Counted from the stretch's first letter, positions 35,788-48,513 are shown. The stretch: DNA of 64,000 nt from Ustilaginoidea virens (GCF_000687475.1 NC_057317.1:5952501-6016500), one strand, 5' to 3'. Made by a program: numbers and translations. The notes: generated from the sequence alone by a model not told the origin.

Positions 35788-38700
35788 TTAACAATTAGCT
35801 GCAAAAATATTTCTCGAAACATCAGTAGTGAAACCTGCTCCAGGCGTCGAGACCAGAAGATTAAGTGCTGAATTAGATACATAATTCCCAAAGACGGATC
35901 GAATAGGGTAAAAGTAGCCTGCAAACAGTGTTATTGATGAACAAATTTGTGCGCCTCCAACATAACAGCATGTGGAGCCCAGGAGAGCCCTTGCACCACG
36001 CGGTGGACTGTAAGGCGAGCCGCATGGGAAGGCAGTATCTGATCCCATATATAAAAAGTCGACATCATCGACATCATTAACACAAAATCTATAAACACCT
36101 GTGGTACGCGCGTAGTAGTAGCCAGTCCACACTAGGGTAAAGTTATCAGCCGGAATAGTCATGCCAGCGTAGTAAACTCTTGCGCCGGGATTTGGTGAGA
36201 TATTAGTTGTTCGAGGCAATGTAAGTGAGTTGCCAATACCCCTTTGTAGGGGCTTCTGGCTAAAATAATAGTCTGGGCCCGCGCCGGTGCCACCATTAAA
36301 AAAGGATCTTACCGGATCATAGTAAGGGTCAGAGTAAAGATCCACGTTAATAAGAGAATTATACTGAAGAATACATGCCGTCGGAATTGCAGTACAAGCC
36401 CCAGGGGGTGTTTGGATAACAACGGTTCCAGGCATTGTTCCTGTGGGTGGAATTGTTATTGTCGTAGGCGCTACGACTGTGCCATTAAAGGGAATAACAG
36501 TTGTAACATAACTAGGCACATAACTTGGCATAGGGGTTTGGATGAAAACAGTGCCAGGGAAAGTACCGCTGGCAGGGAGCGTAAAGGTAGTGGCTTCCGT
36601 ACGGTTCCCTGTAAGCGGCTGTGTAATAGTGACGTATGAAGCTGGTGGAGTCTCGATAAGGATAGTACCAGGAGCTGTTCCTATAGGCGGAATAGTAATA
36701 GTCAGTATCCCGGTTAAGCCGATAACAGCCTGAGTAATTGTTACGTATGGTCCAGTAACCGCTGCGGGCGGTGTCTCGATAATAATCGTGCCAGGGATAG
36801 TTCCAGTAGGTGGAATCGTGATTGTAGCAGTTGAATTAAGCCCAAGAACAGCTTGGGTTATTGTGATATATGGACCTGTTGCTGTTGGCGTGAAAGTCGC
36901 TGGAGTTTCTATAATAATAGTCCCTAGTGAGGTCCCAGTAGGCGGAATAGTGATAGTTGTGGTAGATAAGAGCCCAAGAACACCTTGTGTAATTGTAGTA
37001 TATGGGCCTGTTGGTTGTGCTACTGGAGTCTGAATCATAATAGTTCCAGGAGAAGTTCCATACGGGAGTATGGTAATAGTAGTAGTCCCTGCAATCCCAT
37101 ATACACCTAGAGTTAGGGTGACGTACGGTACGCTCGTTATTAGACTATTTGAACCTGTTGGTGTTACGATAACAACGCTGCCTGGATTTGTGCCACTAGG
37201 CGGAACTGTGACAGTTGTAGGCACTGTTAGAGAACCACTCAATAGCTGAGTTACTGTTATATAGGAAACTCCAGTCGAACCTGTGGGCGTAATAATGACA
37301 ACGCTACCTGGATTTGTGCCGCTCGGAGGCAACGTTATCGTCGTAGGTATTGTAATAGAGCCATTGAATGCCTGGGTAACTGTTACATAGCCCCCTAATG
37401 AACTTAATGGCGTCATAATTATAACACTTCCTGGGTTTGTACCAGTGGGAGGAACTGTCACCGTTGTAGGTGCTATGATGGAGCCACTAAATGGCTGAGT
37501 TAAAGTCACGTAAGGCACTGTGCCCGGCGGCGTAACGATAACCACACTACCAGGGTTTGTACCGCTAGGGGAGATAGTCATAGTAGTAGGTACTGTAATA
37601 GAGCCACTAAATGCCTGTATTATAGTCAAATAGGGACCAGTAACTGGTGGTGTTATGATGATAACGCTCCCTGGATTTATGCCCGAGGGTAGGACTGTCA
37701 CCGTTGTAGGTACTGTGATAGAGCCACTGAATGCCTGTGTTATAGTCACATACAGGCCTGTAACTGGTGGTGTGATGATAATAACGCTCCCTGGGTTGGT
37801 ACCACTAGGTTGAATAGTGACTGTGGTAGGAACACTATTTATGCCCGAAACCGGCTGTATAACTGTAACATAGGGTCCAGTTACCAGCGGCGTAATAATA
37901 ACCACACTGCCTGGGTTAGTGCCCCTAGGTGGTAAAGTGAGCGTGGTAGGAAGGCCGTTTGTACCAGATAAAGGCTGCGTAATTGTAACATAAGGCCCAG
38001 TTACAGGCGGCGTAATAATAATAACGCTTCCTGGATTAGTCCCACTAGGTGCAATAGTGACCGTGGTAGGAACGCTATTTGTACCAGATAAAGGCTGCGT
38101 AATTGTAATATAGGGCCCAGTTACCGGGGGCGTAATGACGACCACGCTTCCTAGGTTGGTACCGCTAGGTAGTATAGTGAGCGTGGTAGGGATGCTATTA
38201 GTACCAGATAGAGGCTGCGTAATTGTAATATAGGGTCCAGTTACCAGCGGCGTAATAATAACCACACTGCCAGGGTTACTGCCACTAGGTGGTAAAGTGA
38301 GCGTGGTAGGAAGGCTATTTGTACCAGATAAAGGCTGCGTAATTGTAATATAAGGCCCAGTTACAGGCGGCGTAATAATAATAACGCTGCCTGGATTAGT
38401 CCCACTAGGTGGTATAGTGACCGTGGTAGGAACGCTATTTGTACCAGATAAAGGCTGCGTAATTGTAATATAGGGCCCAGTTACCGGGGGCGTAATGACG
38501 ACCACGCTTCCTAGGTTGGTACCGCTAGGTAGTATAGTGAGCGTGGTAGGGATGCTATTAGTACCAGATAGAGGCTGCGTAATTGTAATATAGGGTCCAG
38601 TTACCAGCGGCGTAATAATAACCACACTGCCTGGGTTAGTGCCCCTAGGTGGTAAAGTGAGCGTGGTAGGAAGGCCGTTTGTACCAGATAAAGGCTGCGT

Positions 38701-41700
38701 AATTGTAACATAAGGCCCAGTTACAGGCGGCGTAATAATAATAACGCTTCCTGGATTAGTCCCACTAGGTGCAATAGTGACCGTGGTAGGAACGCTATTT
38801 GTACCAGATAAAGGCTGCGTAATTGTAATATAAGGCCCAGTTACAGGCGGCGTAATAATAATAACGCTGCCTGGATTAGTCCCACTAGGTGCAATAGTGA
38901 CCGTGGTAGGAACGCTATTTGTACCAGATAAAGGCTGCGTAATTGTAATATAGGGCCCAGTTACAGGCGGCGTAATAATAATAACGCTGCCTGGATTAGT
39001 CCCACTAGGTGGTATAGTGAGCGTGGTAGGAACGCTATTTGTACCAGATAAAGGCTGCGTAATTGTAATATAAGGCCCCGTTATAGGCGGCGTAATAATA
39101 ATAACGCTGCCTGGATTAGTCCCACTAGGTGGTATAGTGAGCGTGGTAGGAACGCTGTTTGTACCAGATAAAGGCTGCGTAATTGTAATATAGGGCCCAG
39201 TTACCGGGGGCGTAATGACGACCACGCTTCCTAGGTTGGTACCGCTAGGTGGTATAGTGACCGTAGTAGGAACACTATTAGTACCAGAGAATGCTTGGGT
39301 AATTGTAACATATGGATCAGTGGCCGGTGGCGTGACAATTATGATGCTACCGGGGTTGGTGCCGCTTGGTGGGATAGTCACCGTAGTAGGAACGCTATTA
39401 GTACCAGAGAAAGGCTGTGTAATTGTAATATAGGGCCCAGTTACTGGGGGCGTGATGACGATAATACTGCCTGGATTAGTGCCAGTTGGGGGAATAGTTA
39501 TAGTTGTAGCAACGCTATTCGAGCCAGAGAGTGGCTGCATAATAGTCACATAAGGCCCAGTTACCGGGGGCGTAATGACCAGCACACTGCCTGGGTTAGT
39601 GCCGGTCGGAGGAATAGTTATAGTAGTAGCAACGCTATTAGTACCAGAGAAAGGCTGCGTAATTGTAATGTAGGGTCCAGTTACCAGCGGCGTAATAATA
39701 ACCACACTGCCAGGGTTACTGCCACTAGGTGGTAAAGTGAGCGTGGTAGGAAGGCTATTTGTACCAGATAAAGGCTGCGTAATTGTAATATAAGGCCCAG
39801 TTACAGGCGGCGTAATAATAATAACGCTGCCTGGATTAGTCCCACTAGGTGGTATAGTGAGCGTGGTAGGAACGCTATTTGTACCAGATAAAGGCTGCGT
39901 AATTGTAATATAAGGCCCCGTTATAGGCGGCGTAATAATAATAACGCTGCCTGGATTAGTCCCACTAGGTGGTATAGTGAGCGTGGTAGGAACGCTGTTT
40001 GTACCAGATAAAGGCTGCGTAATTGTAATATAGGGCCCAGTTACCGGGGGCGTAATGACGACCACGCTTCCTAGGTTAGTACCGCTAGGTGGTATAGTGA
40101 GCGTGGTAGGGATGCTATTAGTACCAGAGAAAGGCTGCGTAATTATAATATAGGGTCCAGTTACCAGCGGCGTAATAATAACCACACTGCCAGGGTTAGT
40201 GCCACTAGGTGGTATAGTGACCGTGGTAGGAATGCTGTTTGTACCAGATAAAGGCTGCGTAATTGTAATATAGGGCCCAGTTACCGGGGGCGTAATGACG
40301 ACCACGCTTCCTAGGTTGGTACCGCTAGGTGGGATAGTCACCGTAGTAGGAACGCTATTACTACCGGAGAAAGGCTGTGTCACAGTAATATAGGGCCCAG
40401 TTAGTTGCGGCGTAATAATAATAATACTGCCTGGGTTGGTGCCACTTGGTGGGATAGTCACCGTAGTAGGAACGCTATTAGTACCAGAGAAAGGCTGTGT
40501 AATTGTAATATAGGGCCCAGTTACCGGGGGCGTGATAACGATAATACTGCCTGGATTAGTGCCAGTTGGGGGAATAGTTATAGTTGTAGCAACGCTATTC
40601 GAGCCAGAAAGTGGCTGCATAATAGTCACATAAGGCCCAGTTACCGGGGGCGTAATGACCAGCACACTGCCTGGGTTAGTGCCGGTCGGAGGAATAGTTA
40701 TAGTAGTAGCAACGCTATTAGTACCAGAGAAAGGCTGCGTAACTGTAACATAGGGTCCAGCTACTGGCGGCGTAATAATAACCACGCTGCCTGGGTTAGT
40801 ACCACTAGGTGGTATAGTGACCGTAGTAGGAACGCTATTAGAACCAGAGAAAGGCTGTGCAATTGTAATATAGGGCCCAGTTACCGGGGGGGTGATGACG
40901 ACCACGCTTCCTGGGTTGGTACCGCTAGGTGGAATGGTTACTGTAGTAGGAACGCTATTAGTGCCAGAGATAGGCTGTATAATAGTCACATACGGCCCTG
41001 TTACTGGCGGCGTAATAATAATAATACTGCCTGGGTTGGTGCCGCTAGGTGCAATGGTTACCGTGGTAGGAACGCTATTGGTGCCATAGAGAGTCTGGGT
41101 GATTGTAATATACGGCCCAGTAACGAGTGGCGTGAGTATTATAATGCTGCCTGGGTTAGTGCCAGTTGGGGGAATAGTTATAGTAGTAGCAACGCTATTC
41201 GAGCCAGAAAGTGGCTGCATAATAGTCACATAAGGCCTAGTTACCGGCGGCGTAATAACGACCACGCTGCCTGGGTTAGTGCCACTAGGTGGAATAGTGA
41301 CCGTAGTAGGAACGCTATTAGTACCAGAGAAAGGCTGTGTAATTGTAATATAGGGCCCAGTTACCGGGGGCGTAATGACGACCACGCTTCCTAGGTTGGT
41401 ACCGCTAGGTGGTATAGTGACCGTAGTAGGAACACTATTAGTACCAGAGAATGCTTGGGTAATTGTAACATATGGATCAGTGGCCGGTGGCGTGACAATT
41501 ATGATGCTACCGGGGTTCGTCCCGCTAGGAGGAATAGTAATAGTTGTTGGTGCTGTGATAGACCTATCAATCGGTTGTGTTACTGTCAGGTAAGATCCTG
41601 TTTGGATCGAGTTTATAGTCGTAATACCACTACTATTTCCTTTTCCATCGGATTGGCGCTCATATAAAGATAAACCTATTTTCGTTAAGTCGGTGGACTG

Positions 41701-42410
41701 CCGCTTTATTAGCAAATTAGACCTCTTTTGTGTATTTTGCCCACCGCAACACTGTTTATTATTTCCAGGACATGAGATATTACATGTACTCTGTAAGGTT
41801 ACCGTGACGCTTGTATCTAGTTGATCCCCGCAAAAACATTGGCTTTTTAAACAATTAGTCTTGATACTCTCTTCTTTTATTGATGTGATCACTTACTTAA
41901 AATAAACTCCCATATACCGAGCTGTGCATATGGTAGCACACTTTGAAAGGTCCATTGACTCATCCACACTGACTTTAATAAAGCCGGGGAAGCCAGCTGC
42001 CGAGACCGAGCATCCATAGAGCTGGAATCCTAGGAGAGCACCTGGAAGCGCACACACTTGACTCGGCGATACATTTACGGTGCTGGTGAATAGTACAATA
42101 GATCCTTGCTGGGTACCGCTCGGTGCTTGCGTAATGGTCGTCGCGACTGTGCCTATGCTGGGCACTGTGTTTATACAGCCTATACTTGTGCTATTACATA
42201 TAAGTGAATTATCCAGTATGTGTGATTAATGAAATATCAATACACCACTCACTATACTCCTGTCAAGACATATGTAGCTCCCTGACAGTACACTTGCAGT
42301 GGTTGATTAAATACTGCTACATCCGAACAGCTGTCAACGCCTATCGCCCCCCTAGCCAATAGGCATATCTGTAATCCTATGAAAAGCAATCGTAGAAATG
42401 GCCAGTCCAT
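35788..42410 (-). CDS. Giant secreted WSC-repeat-GLEYA surface protein (adhesin-like)
   Basis: Three-exon model on the minus strand: exon 1 42,410-42,253; exon 2 42,190-41,897; exon 3 41,842-35,788, in frame throughout (2,168 aa). Intron 1 has donor GTGAGT and acceptor TAG (a second acceptor 6 nt on also keeps frame); intron 2 is 54 nt, GTAAGT...AAAG. The chosen ATG gives a signal peptide (MDWPFLRLLFIGLQICLLARG). Then come a Cys-bearing N-terminal segment (25-100), a WSC domain (about 107-187: FQLYGCS, SMDLSKCATIC, QCFCGDQL, CCGG), two Lys-Arg sites (190-191, 197-198), about 43 repeats of 40 residues (about 225-1,960; TTVTIPPSGTNPGSVVVITP type), and a C-terminal GLEYA/PA14-like domain (about 1,968-2,168: YYARTTGVYRFCVNDVDDVDFLY, GYFYPIRSVFGN). 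WSC domains bind cell-wall glycans; GLEYA domains are lectin-like ligand-binding modules of fungal adhesins. No GPI signal is present; the protein ends NIFAANC. An adhesin role is inferred. Confidence 0.88.
36400..41585 (-). repeat. 120-bp coding tandem repeat array
   Basis: About 43 in-frame units, mostly exactly 120 bp, encode the stalk of the GLEYA protein. Multi-unit blocks are copied within the array: 39,181-39,357 is identical to 41,341-41,517, and 39,001-39,237 to 39,841-40,077. Units towards the C-terminal end (36,400-37,200) are more diverged and vary in length. Long open frames on the opposite strand (for example 40,405-41,394) exist only because the repeat lacks stops in several frames. 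Confidence 0.93.
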
Positions 42411-42595
42411 TGCTCCGTTGTTGAGTCTGATATTGCCGTGCTTTAGGTATTGGATCCAGATCGCTTAGGTCTCGACGAAGCTGTACGGATTTGCGGTTTT
42501 GATCATGTCCCAGCTGCGAAAGATAGAAAAATCCTGAGATTGTGAAAGACAACTTGAGAGGTTATTCAGCGATGTAGATAGAGTCTTGGCAAGAC

Positions 42596-42603
42596 TATAT
42601 ATA
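42596..42603 (-). promoter_or_regulatory. TATA box of the GLEYA gene
   Basis: TATATATA within TTTAATATATATAG on the minus strand, about 186 nt upstream of the ATG at 42,410. Position suits a core promoter; no other site was resolved. Confidence 0.5.
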
Positions 42604-42610
42604 TTAAACG

Positions 42611-44450
42611 GGGCACTTAGTCTTTGAATCTTGAATACAAGCAGAATATTGCAAGGGTCACTCTATCCTGTCATTTTCCGCAACCTGCATATTCCTATTG
42701 ATCTAGCCTTGTGGAAATACGTGGCTATTTTTATTGTAATGCCGTAGTACATCTTGCTATTTGGAGGGCTATTGTATACGTAGCATGGGATGTCTCACTG
42801 AACGTCGCTATTCGGAGGTATTCCCTAGTGACCCTAGTAATAACGGGGGAGACTAGCATGAGAATTCTCCAAGATTGAGACGCTTTCTTAATCCGGAAAA
42901 GTTGGTTTGACCGGGTACGGATTTTTCCTGAGCGTATACACATCCTGCCATCTCTAGATATTCCCGGTCTACGGGTATAGTCTTACGACTGCTATTCGAT
43001 TTAGTGTCAATGAAAACCTCGTGCCTTTATACAACCGGCTTGTTAAGGGATCACCACCATGCCCGTATTCTTCAGACCACATGAGGCTTTTTCGGGTGTT
43101 CGAATTAAAAAAAGAAGAATGACTGATATGAGATGATGTCAAATTTTTTCATGCGCCTCTTTGCCGAGTCTAAGCTTGGCGGCCAAGCCAAATATTTCAG
43201 TCTTCCTGGCCCAAGTTCATAGCCCATTCCGGAAGCATTATCAGGCCAGCAGGGTCGGTCGTCGACGAGATAGCCAGCGGTATGTGTGTAAGTTGCACTT
43301 ACTCGTTGGATTGCGGGCTTGTCGACGCGACAGTCTAGGTCACACTCACGGAAAAGGCCGCCCGCGCTCTGTGTTTGTTCTGAATCTGTCTGGTCGTTTA
43401 CTCATGGCTCGCCTTTCCGGCCACGAAGGTCATAAAAGTCGCGACTATATCAACTACCATTTTCGGTAGGGAATGTCCCCACTGTTGGACTAGCTCAGCT
43501 ATTACAGGCTTATTACGTGGAACCCTTGGCCTTTAAGCCACAAAACTACAATATAGAGTACAGGAAAACTTGGCGACTTGAATCTCTAAAAGTTTAAAAC
43601 ATTCATATATGTTTTTACACGTAAATACATTTAACTTTTACGTTACAAATGTTTGATCCATTTAAAAACCAATATTAAATTATATAGCAGATAAATATTT
43701 ACTTGGTTATAGGCAATGGCAATTGGTACGTCAGATTGTGAAATAGGATGCATATGGCAATTCGAGGTTGAAATGATAAAAAATTTGCATTTTAAATTAA
43801 ATGGAATAAAAAAAACTGGAAAGTTAAATATCAGCCACTTAATATTCATTCAATATTTGTATTTAAAGAGTTGAAAATTAAATTACAGTATCCACTTTCA
43901 ACTTGATAGCTTATTAGCTGAACAAAATAGTATACGTATCTACTAAATATATTTAAATGTCCATAGCTAAATAAATATCTACATATTATTTATTTTTTTT
44001 TAGAAATTTTTTTAGGAACATAATTTTATGGTTAATATCAATAATTTGGTTTCGTTTTTTATAATTTTTAAATCATTTTAATTTTTATTCTTTAATTATA
44101 AGTCATTTATTTGCAATTTTATAGTGACTGTCTTCAAAAGCCGAGAAATATTTTAATTAAAATATGAAAAATTGGCAATAAAAATGCTATTTTAATTGAT
44201 AAATATGTTCTGATTGATAACCTTTGAATTAAAGATATTAAAAGATTAATTTTTAGTATTTGACTATAACAGTAGATTTTATATATCTTTTGTTATATCT
44301 ACTTCTTAAAAAAATTTGATGCAAATATTAAAGTTTGAATATAGCTTATAAAATATAGTATCAAGTAGCAAGAAAATTGTCTCAAGTATTTCAAGTCTTA
44401 TTAGAGTGAACACTTTATAAGCTTACAAGTGAAGGTCGACAGAAAGAGAC
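42611..44450. other. Intergenic DNA with an AT-rich block
   Basis: No gene is supported. 42,611-43,540 has mixed composition; 43,550-44,420 is strongly AT-rich with homopolymer A/T runs and lacks the TAG-rich look of the RIP-altered elements. The AT-rich block could be upstream regulatory or structural DNA. Confidence 0.55.
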
Positions 44451-45870
44451 CTTGGATTGGGCGGCATGTATATCGGCTAACATGAGGATGCGTCTCCTTA
44501 AGCAACTCGATAAAAGAATGACTGTGAACGACAGTCCGGATGCGCCTGCCAAACAACAATTAGTGCGACCAACAGAGTCAAGCGATCCGACAGCGGCAAA
44601 CGCAGAATCAAAAAATGGGAATTACGCACGCCAAAGCATCCCAGCCCCTTTTTGCGATTTGGGCACTTGACAATCGGACCATGTGACTCGCCGGCGATGC
44701 GGATATCGAGACAATCGGCAATGGAATAGCAGCGCGCAGGCATGTGGTCTTGGCGCTTGAAGAGCAAGCATGTGCGGCGGCACTACATGGTACCCCTGCC
44801 GGATGGCGTGATGGGGAGTCCGAAACCTTATTGCCACGACTGGTCAGCATTTATCATCAAATGAGGTTGGTCTTGGATCGGATGTATTTCTCTTACAATG
44901 AATTCAGTCTGTGTATGCATGCGTCTGCATGTGTCTGTATGTGTAGGTACGAGGAAAGGTTGCAATTATTGTGAGCGACTGATAGCAACTGACCGCGACT
45001 GATATGTGGCCGACAGGAAGGATGCTACAGCGGATGGCCAACGGTGAGCTAGTCAGCATAGGGAACATATATACGATGGAAAGAATACTCGAGTAAATGC
45101 ATTTCATACGAGTAAAGTGTGTCAACCGTCGGGGCTGCGAACCGGATGCCTGCGACCGTCAGGACTGCGAGACAGCTCTCGGGCGGGCTGTCGGACGGGT
45201 ATTGAATTGTCCATCGGACGTTGCCTCACAGGCTAAATTGGCCAATCAAAAAGAACTCTTTGTAAAAGTGAAATTGAGCTTTAGCCTATTGGGGAAAAGA
45301 AGCGAATGCAGCGCTGAGATCTGGGTGGGTAAAAGTCCTCGATTTTGCAACACCTAGAGCGACAACCCCAGTCCTATATATACGTCAACCATGCAATCCC
45401 ATTTTCCTCCTTGAGCTATGCTCCGATAGTTATAAAACCTTCCTACTAACACCAGTTCAGCTGAGTATCCTCGTTTCATCCCTTTAAGAGTGAACAGCCA
45501 ACTTTCACTTGTGTGACTGGTATGCTCATCCGCTCAAGTCATTAAGTTAGCGCGTCTTGCCCATCCCTTCACATGCACTATACCTTCATTGCAACCGACG
45601 AGGCTTTTCAGGGCTCCCTGCCGTCGACGCCCTGGCCATCACATCGGCAGGGTTATCCCAACTGCTGCTGTAGGCGACTGAAAAGATGCCCTGGCGCTAG
45701 CATGACTACCTTGGGGCGAGATGCCAATCACGCCGACCCATGAGGCAGTCTTTGGTTCTTTAGTGATCATTGAGCCGGCATTCCGATTGCAAGCGCGATA
45801 TCGGCGCCCTTACACTACGCGATTTCCGATTCAAAGCTCTTCGAGGCATATGCTAGCTTCCTACCCATGT

Positions 45871-45921
45871 CGCGATCATTGTGATTGCCGGTCGGGAAAC
45901 CCCTGATCACAATGTATCGCG
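45871..45921. repeat. Imperfect inverted repeat
   Basis: CGCGATCATTGTGAT (45,871-45,885) pairs with ATCACAATGTATCGCG (45,906-45,921) around a 20-base loop, with one extra base in the right arm. No flanking duplication or transposase is seen. Confidence 0.6.
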
Positions 45922-46550
45922 CCGGCAAGGGTGCTTGCATGCCCTTCACAGGGCATAGGTGCCAACAAGACGCGCCAAACGCATTAGCGCATTTATTTTA
46001 GCTGTCGGTTCCCCCCTTGCCGTTTATTGGCAGGGACAGCCATTAGCGACAGCACAGCAGAAAGCCTGCAACATGTTCCACAGAATCGGTTGAGCCTTAA
46101 AATATCACGCGCCTCGACTGGCGTTTCGACTTGGACCGACCAGGGCCATGATTCGCTGTAGAGCCATTAAATATAATGGCGCCAGGAAAGAAACGGGGAC
46201 CACAAATCCCGCTACGGGATTTTGTCTCGGTCATTAGATAGGGGAGTACTTATCCGTCCGAGTCTAAAAAAGAGGTTATCGTTGAGCGGATTCCGTATGT
46301 ATACCTACCTACTATGTAGGCGTGGTCAGGGGTGTGAAAGGACGCTAGTAGAAGTCCTCCCTCTCCGCTCCTTAACGTGGCGTCACTTTCTTAGTGTAAT
46401 GGTTCGACAAGGGGCTATCCGAGGTGGCCTGCACTAACACACCAGGGGAAAAGATCTGCATCCTTTAAACAATCAATTGCTATACATTCCGGTATTTTCC
46501 CCGCGGTGCTGCGATCCCTTTAAAGAAACGAAGGTGCAGGCTTTGGACCG

Positions 46551-46917
46551 GACCAGGGTTGGAGCCAAAAGAAAACCTTGGTTCTAAAAAGAAGCATTGA
46601 GAGACTAAGAAATAGTATTATAGTATAAGTCCTAGCAATATCAGGATCTACAAAGCGCTACATCGCATTTATCGCACCTGCAGGGCATATGGAGCGCTGT
46701 GAGGCAATTCCGGCTCCTCTGGCAACGGGATCGAAATAGGCCTCGTTGTGCCCTCGTCAATAGGCTATTCAATTTAGCAGTGTTCAGGACAGTTAAAAAA
46801 GCGTTATCTATTGATAGCATTGATGCTCAAGATGTTATTTATTGGCTATAGTATAATACTGGAATCACTAGTATAAGGATTTTTAACGAAGGTTTGGCGG
46901 CTGGGCCAGTTGCCAAG
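46551..46917 (+). repeat. Unknown dispersed repeat, copy 1
   Basis: About 367 bp from GACCAGGGTTGGAGCC to GGGCCAGTTGCCAA, sharing an ordered series of blocks with copy 2 at 48,514-48,827 (GACCAGGGTT, GGCTRTTCAATTTRGCAGTGT, CAGGRCAG, GCTCAAGAT, GGCTGGGCC). It does not encode a protein I recognise. Possibly a non-autonomous transposon or an old duplication. Confidence 0.65.
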
Positions 46918-47792
46918 GAGGTACTAGCCAGGTACACAGAAAAATGTGGGTCCGTTACGAAGCCTACACCTTCGCATCTTTCAGAGGGATGTAAGTTGCC
47001 AATATGGCTTCGTCAAAGGCGCGGGCTCTAGCGTAGCAGATGGCTGGGAGCAGCAGTTTCGCGCCGTCCATCAGAGTCTGTAGCCGGCGTAGCGCATCGC
47101 CCGTCACTTGTCTCGATGGACTCGGCTGCCCTGCACCCATGGTTTCAACTTGGGCGACGAGCTTTATCCACAGTCAGAGTGACGCGCTGCCGATTGATTT
47201 ACCTTCAGACCAGCTGGCCAATGGTTTTGCCACGAAACCGCTCACTGAGCACTCGGCGGGGGGTCGGTCTCTAAAAACTGCATCTCTTCCCCAGGGCAGG
47301 GGGTCCAGCCCACCCTTGCGCACGGAACAGTACTTGTATTCCGTGGCTGCCCTGGCCTGGCCGCTGGGAGCTCTCAGCTAGAAAACGTTGAAGACCAGAC
47401 ACCAACCAGACTTGTGCTTGTGGGCCCGTGGCCCTGAGGCCCTGAGCTTATGCCCTGGTGCCAGCCGCGACTTAGCAGCCACTTCCCGCTAGCGGGATGA
47501 TTCCCACAAAGTCCAGGGCGGGCAACCTGAAATCGACCCCCCTATGAACTCCGTACACTCCGTAATGCGTACTGCGTATCTAAAATGCAAATGCTGCCCC
47601 TTGCAGCCACTCGTCAATTCGCGCAGAAATGCCATTCCGAAAAGTTTTCTTAAAAGTATAACACGTCGACCGGCCCGACAGGCCGTGGACAAGAGCGCGG
47701 TAATAACGATTTACTAGGTTCACCGGACGACGACAGATCTTTGCTGCCTGTCTTGTTCATGATTCAATGATGGATTTACCTGCTACCTTCCG

Positions 47793-47833
47793 AGTACGGA
47801 GTACGGAGTATTGACTCCGGAGTCCGGAGTAAC
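47793..47833. repeat. Simple repeat of CGGAGTA / ACTCCGGA words
   Basis: CGGAGTACGGAGTA, then ACTCCGGAGTCCGGAGTAA. Related ACTCCGTA words occur at 47,541-47,580. Such words are common between genes in filamentous ascomycetes. Confidence 0.7.
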
Positions 47834-48276
47834 CCCGTCACGCCACCGCCAAGGATGGGGGCGACTCTGCTGCGGGGCGGGGCCGCCGTCTGTCTCCAGA
47901 TGCCACCTTTTACGAGTCATTCGCCGGGCTAGGGATTGGCAGAGATGGCTTGCACGTGGAGTAGGGCCCAACTGAGCTTAGCATCAAGTCATCGTCACCA
48001 GGGGAGATGAGAGTTGCTGGTCATCGCCATATGCGGACGAGGCCGCACTGCGCGCGGAGTTTCTGGCCGCGCGCACATACGTTTCGGAGAGGCGGTGTTT
48101 CTTGTCGCGTCTCTCGTTTCTCGTGTCTCACGCCAGCCTGATTGCAGCGGGACAAGTCTATCCCGTGGGACAGCGCTTACCGATTGTGGCGCCGAGCTTA
48201 GCCTAAAATACCCGTTCGCCGGCGACGGGATAGTCTTAGTAATGGAGCGGCTTTACTAATATATGGAACGGTATAT

Positions 48277-48304
48277 GGGGCCCCGGGGCCCCGGGGCCCT
48301 GGGG
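48277..48304. repeat. GGGGCCCC simple repeat
   Basis: A perfect run of alternating GGGG and CCCC blocks, self-complementary and likely to form hairpins. Confidence 0.8.
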
Positions 48305-48513
48305 CATGATGGGGCGAGTGGTTAGGGTTGGGCAGCTGTGTCACTGTCAGAATGCGCAGGATGAACGCGATATTATTGACGATGACATGTAGCGAGGTCG
48401 GCAGCCCTGAGCCACGCTATGCGAACCGAAGGGGCTACTGCCTACGGTTACCAAGGCTACAAAGGCGTAAACGAGCCGAAACTCGGCGATAACGGCGTCA
48501 AATTGTTGTAACA

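Noticed and set aside
36400..41585. CRISPR-like array because of regular spacing.
   Set aside because: The units are contiguous 120-bp coding repeats without unique spacers, in a spliced eukaryotic gene.
39295..41667. Long plus-strand open frames opposite the GLEYA repeats (up to 329 codons at 40,405-41,394).
   Set aside because: They are antisense shadows of the 120-bp repeat, which lacks stops in several frames; no start context or domain.
41893..42165. Treating the 90-codon frame here as a separate gene, starting at GTG.
   Set aside because: It has no ATG, the WSC domain is cut at its end, and two consensus introns join it in frame to a signal-peptide exon and the repeat exon.
43161..43469. 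102-codon plus frame.
   Set aside because: Basic, low-complexity composition, no domain, and no credible promoter or splice context.
47040..47381. 113-codon plus frame, with a minus frame (reading LRRLQTLMDGAKLLLP) opposite.
   Set aside because: Both strands are open in a GC-rich stretch, neither shows a known domain, and no exon structure links them to neighbours.
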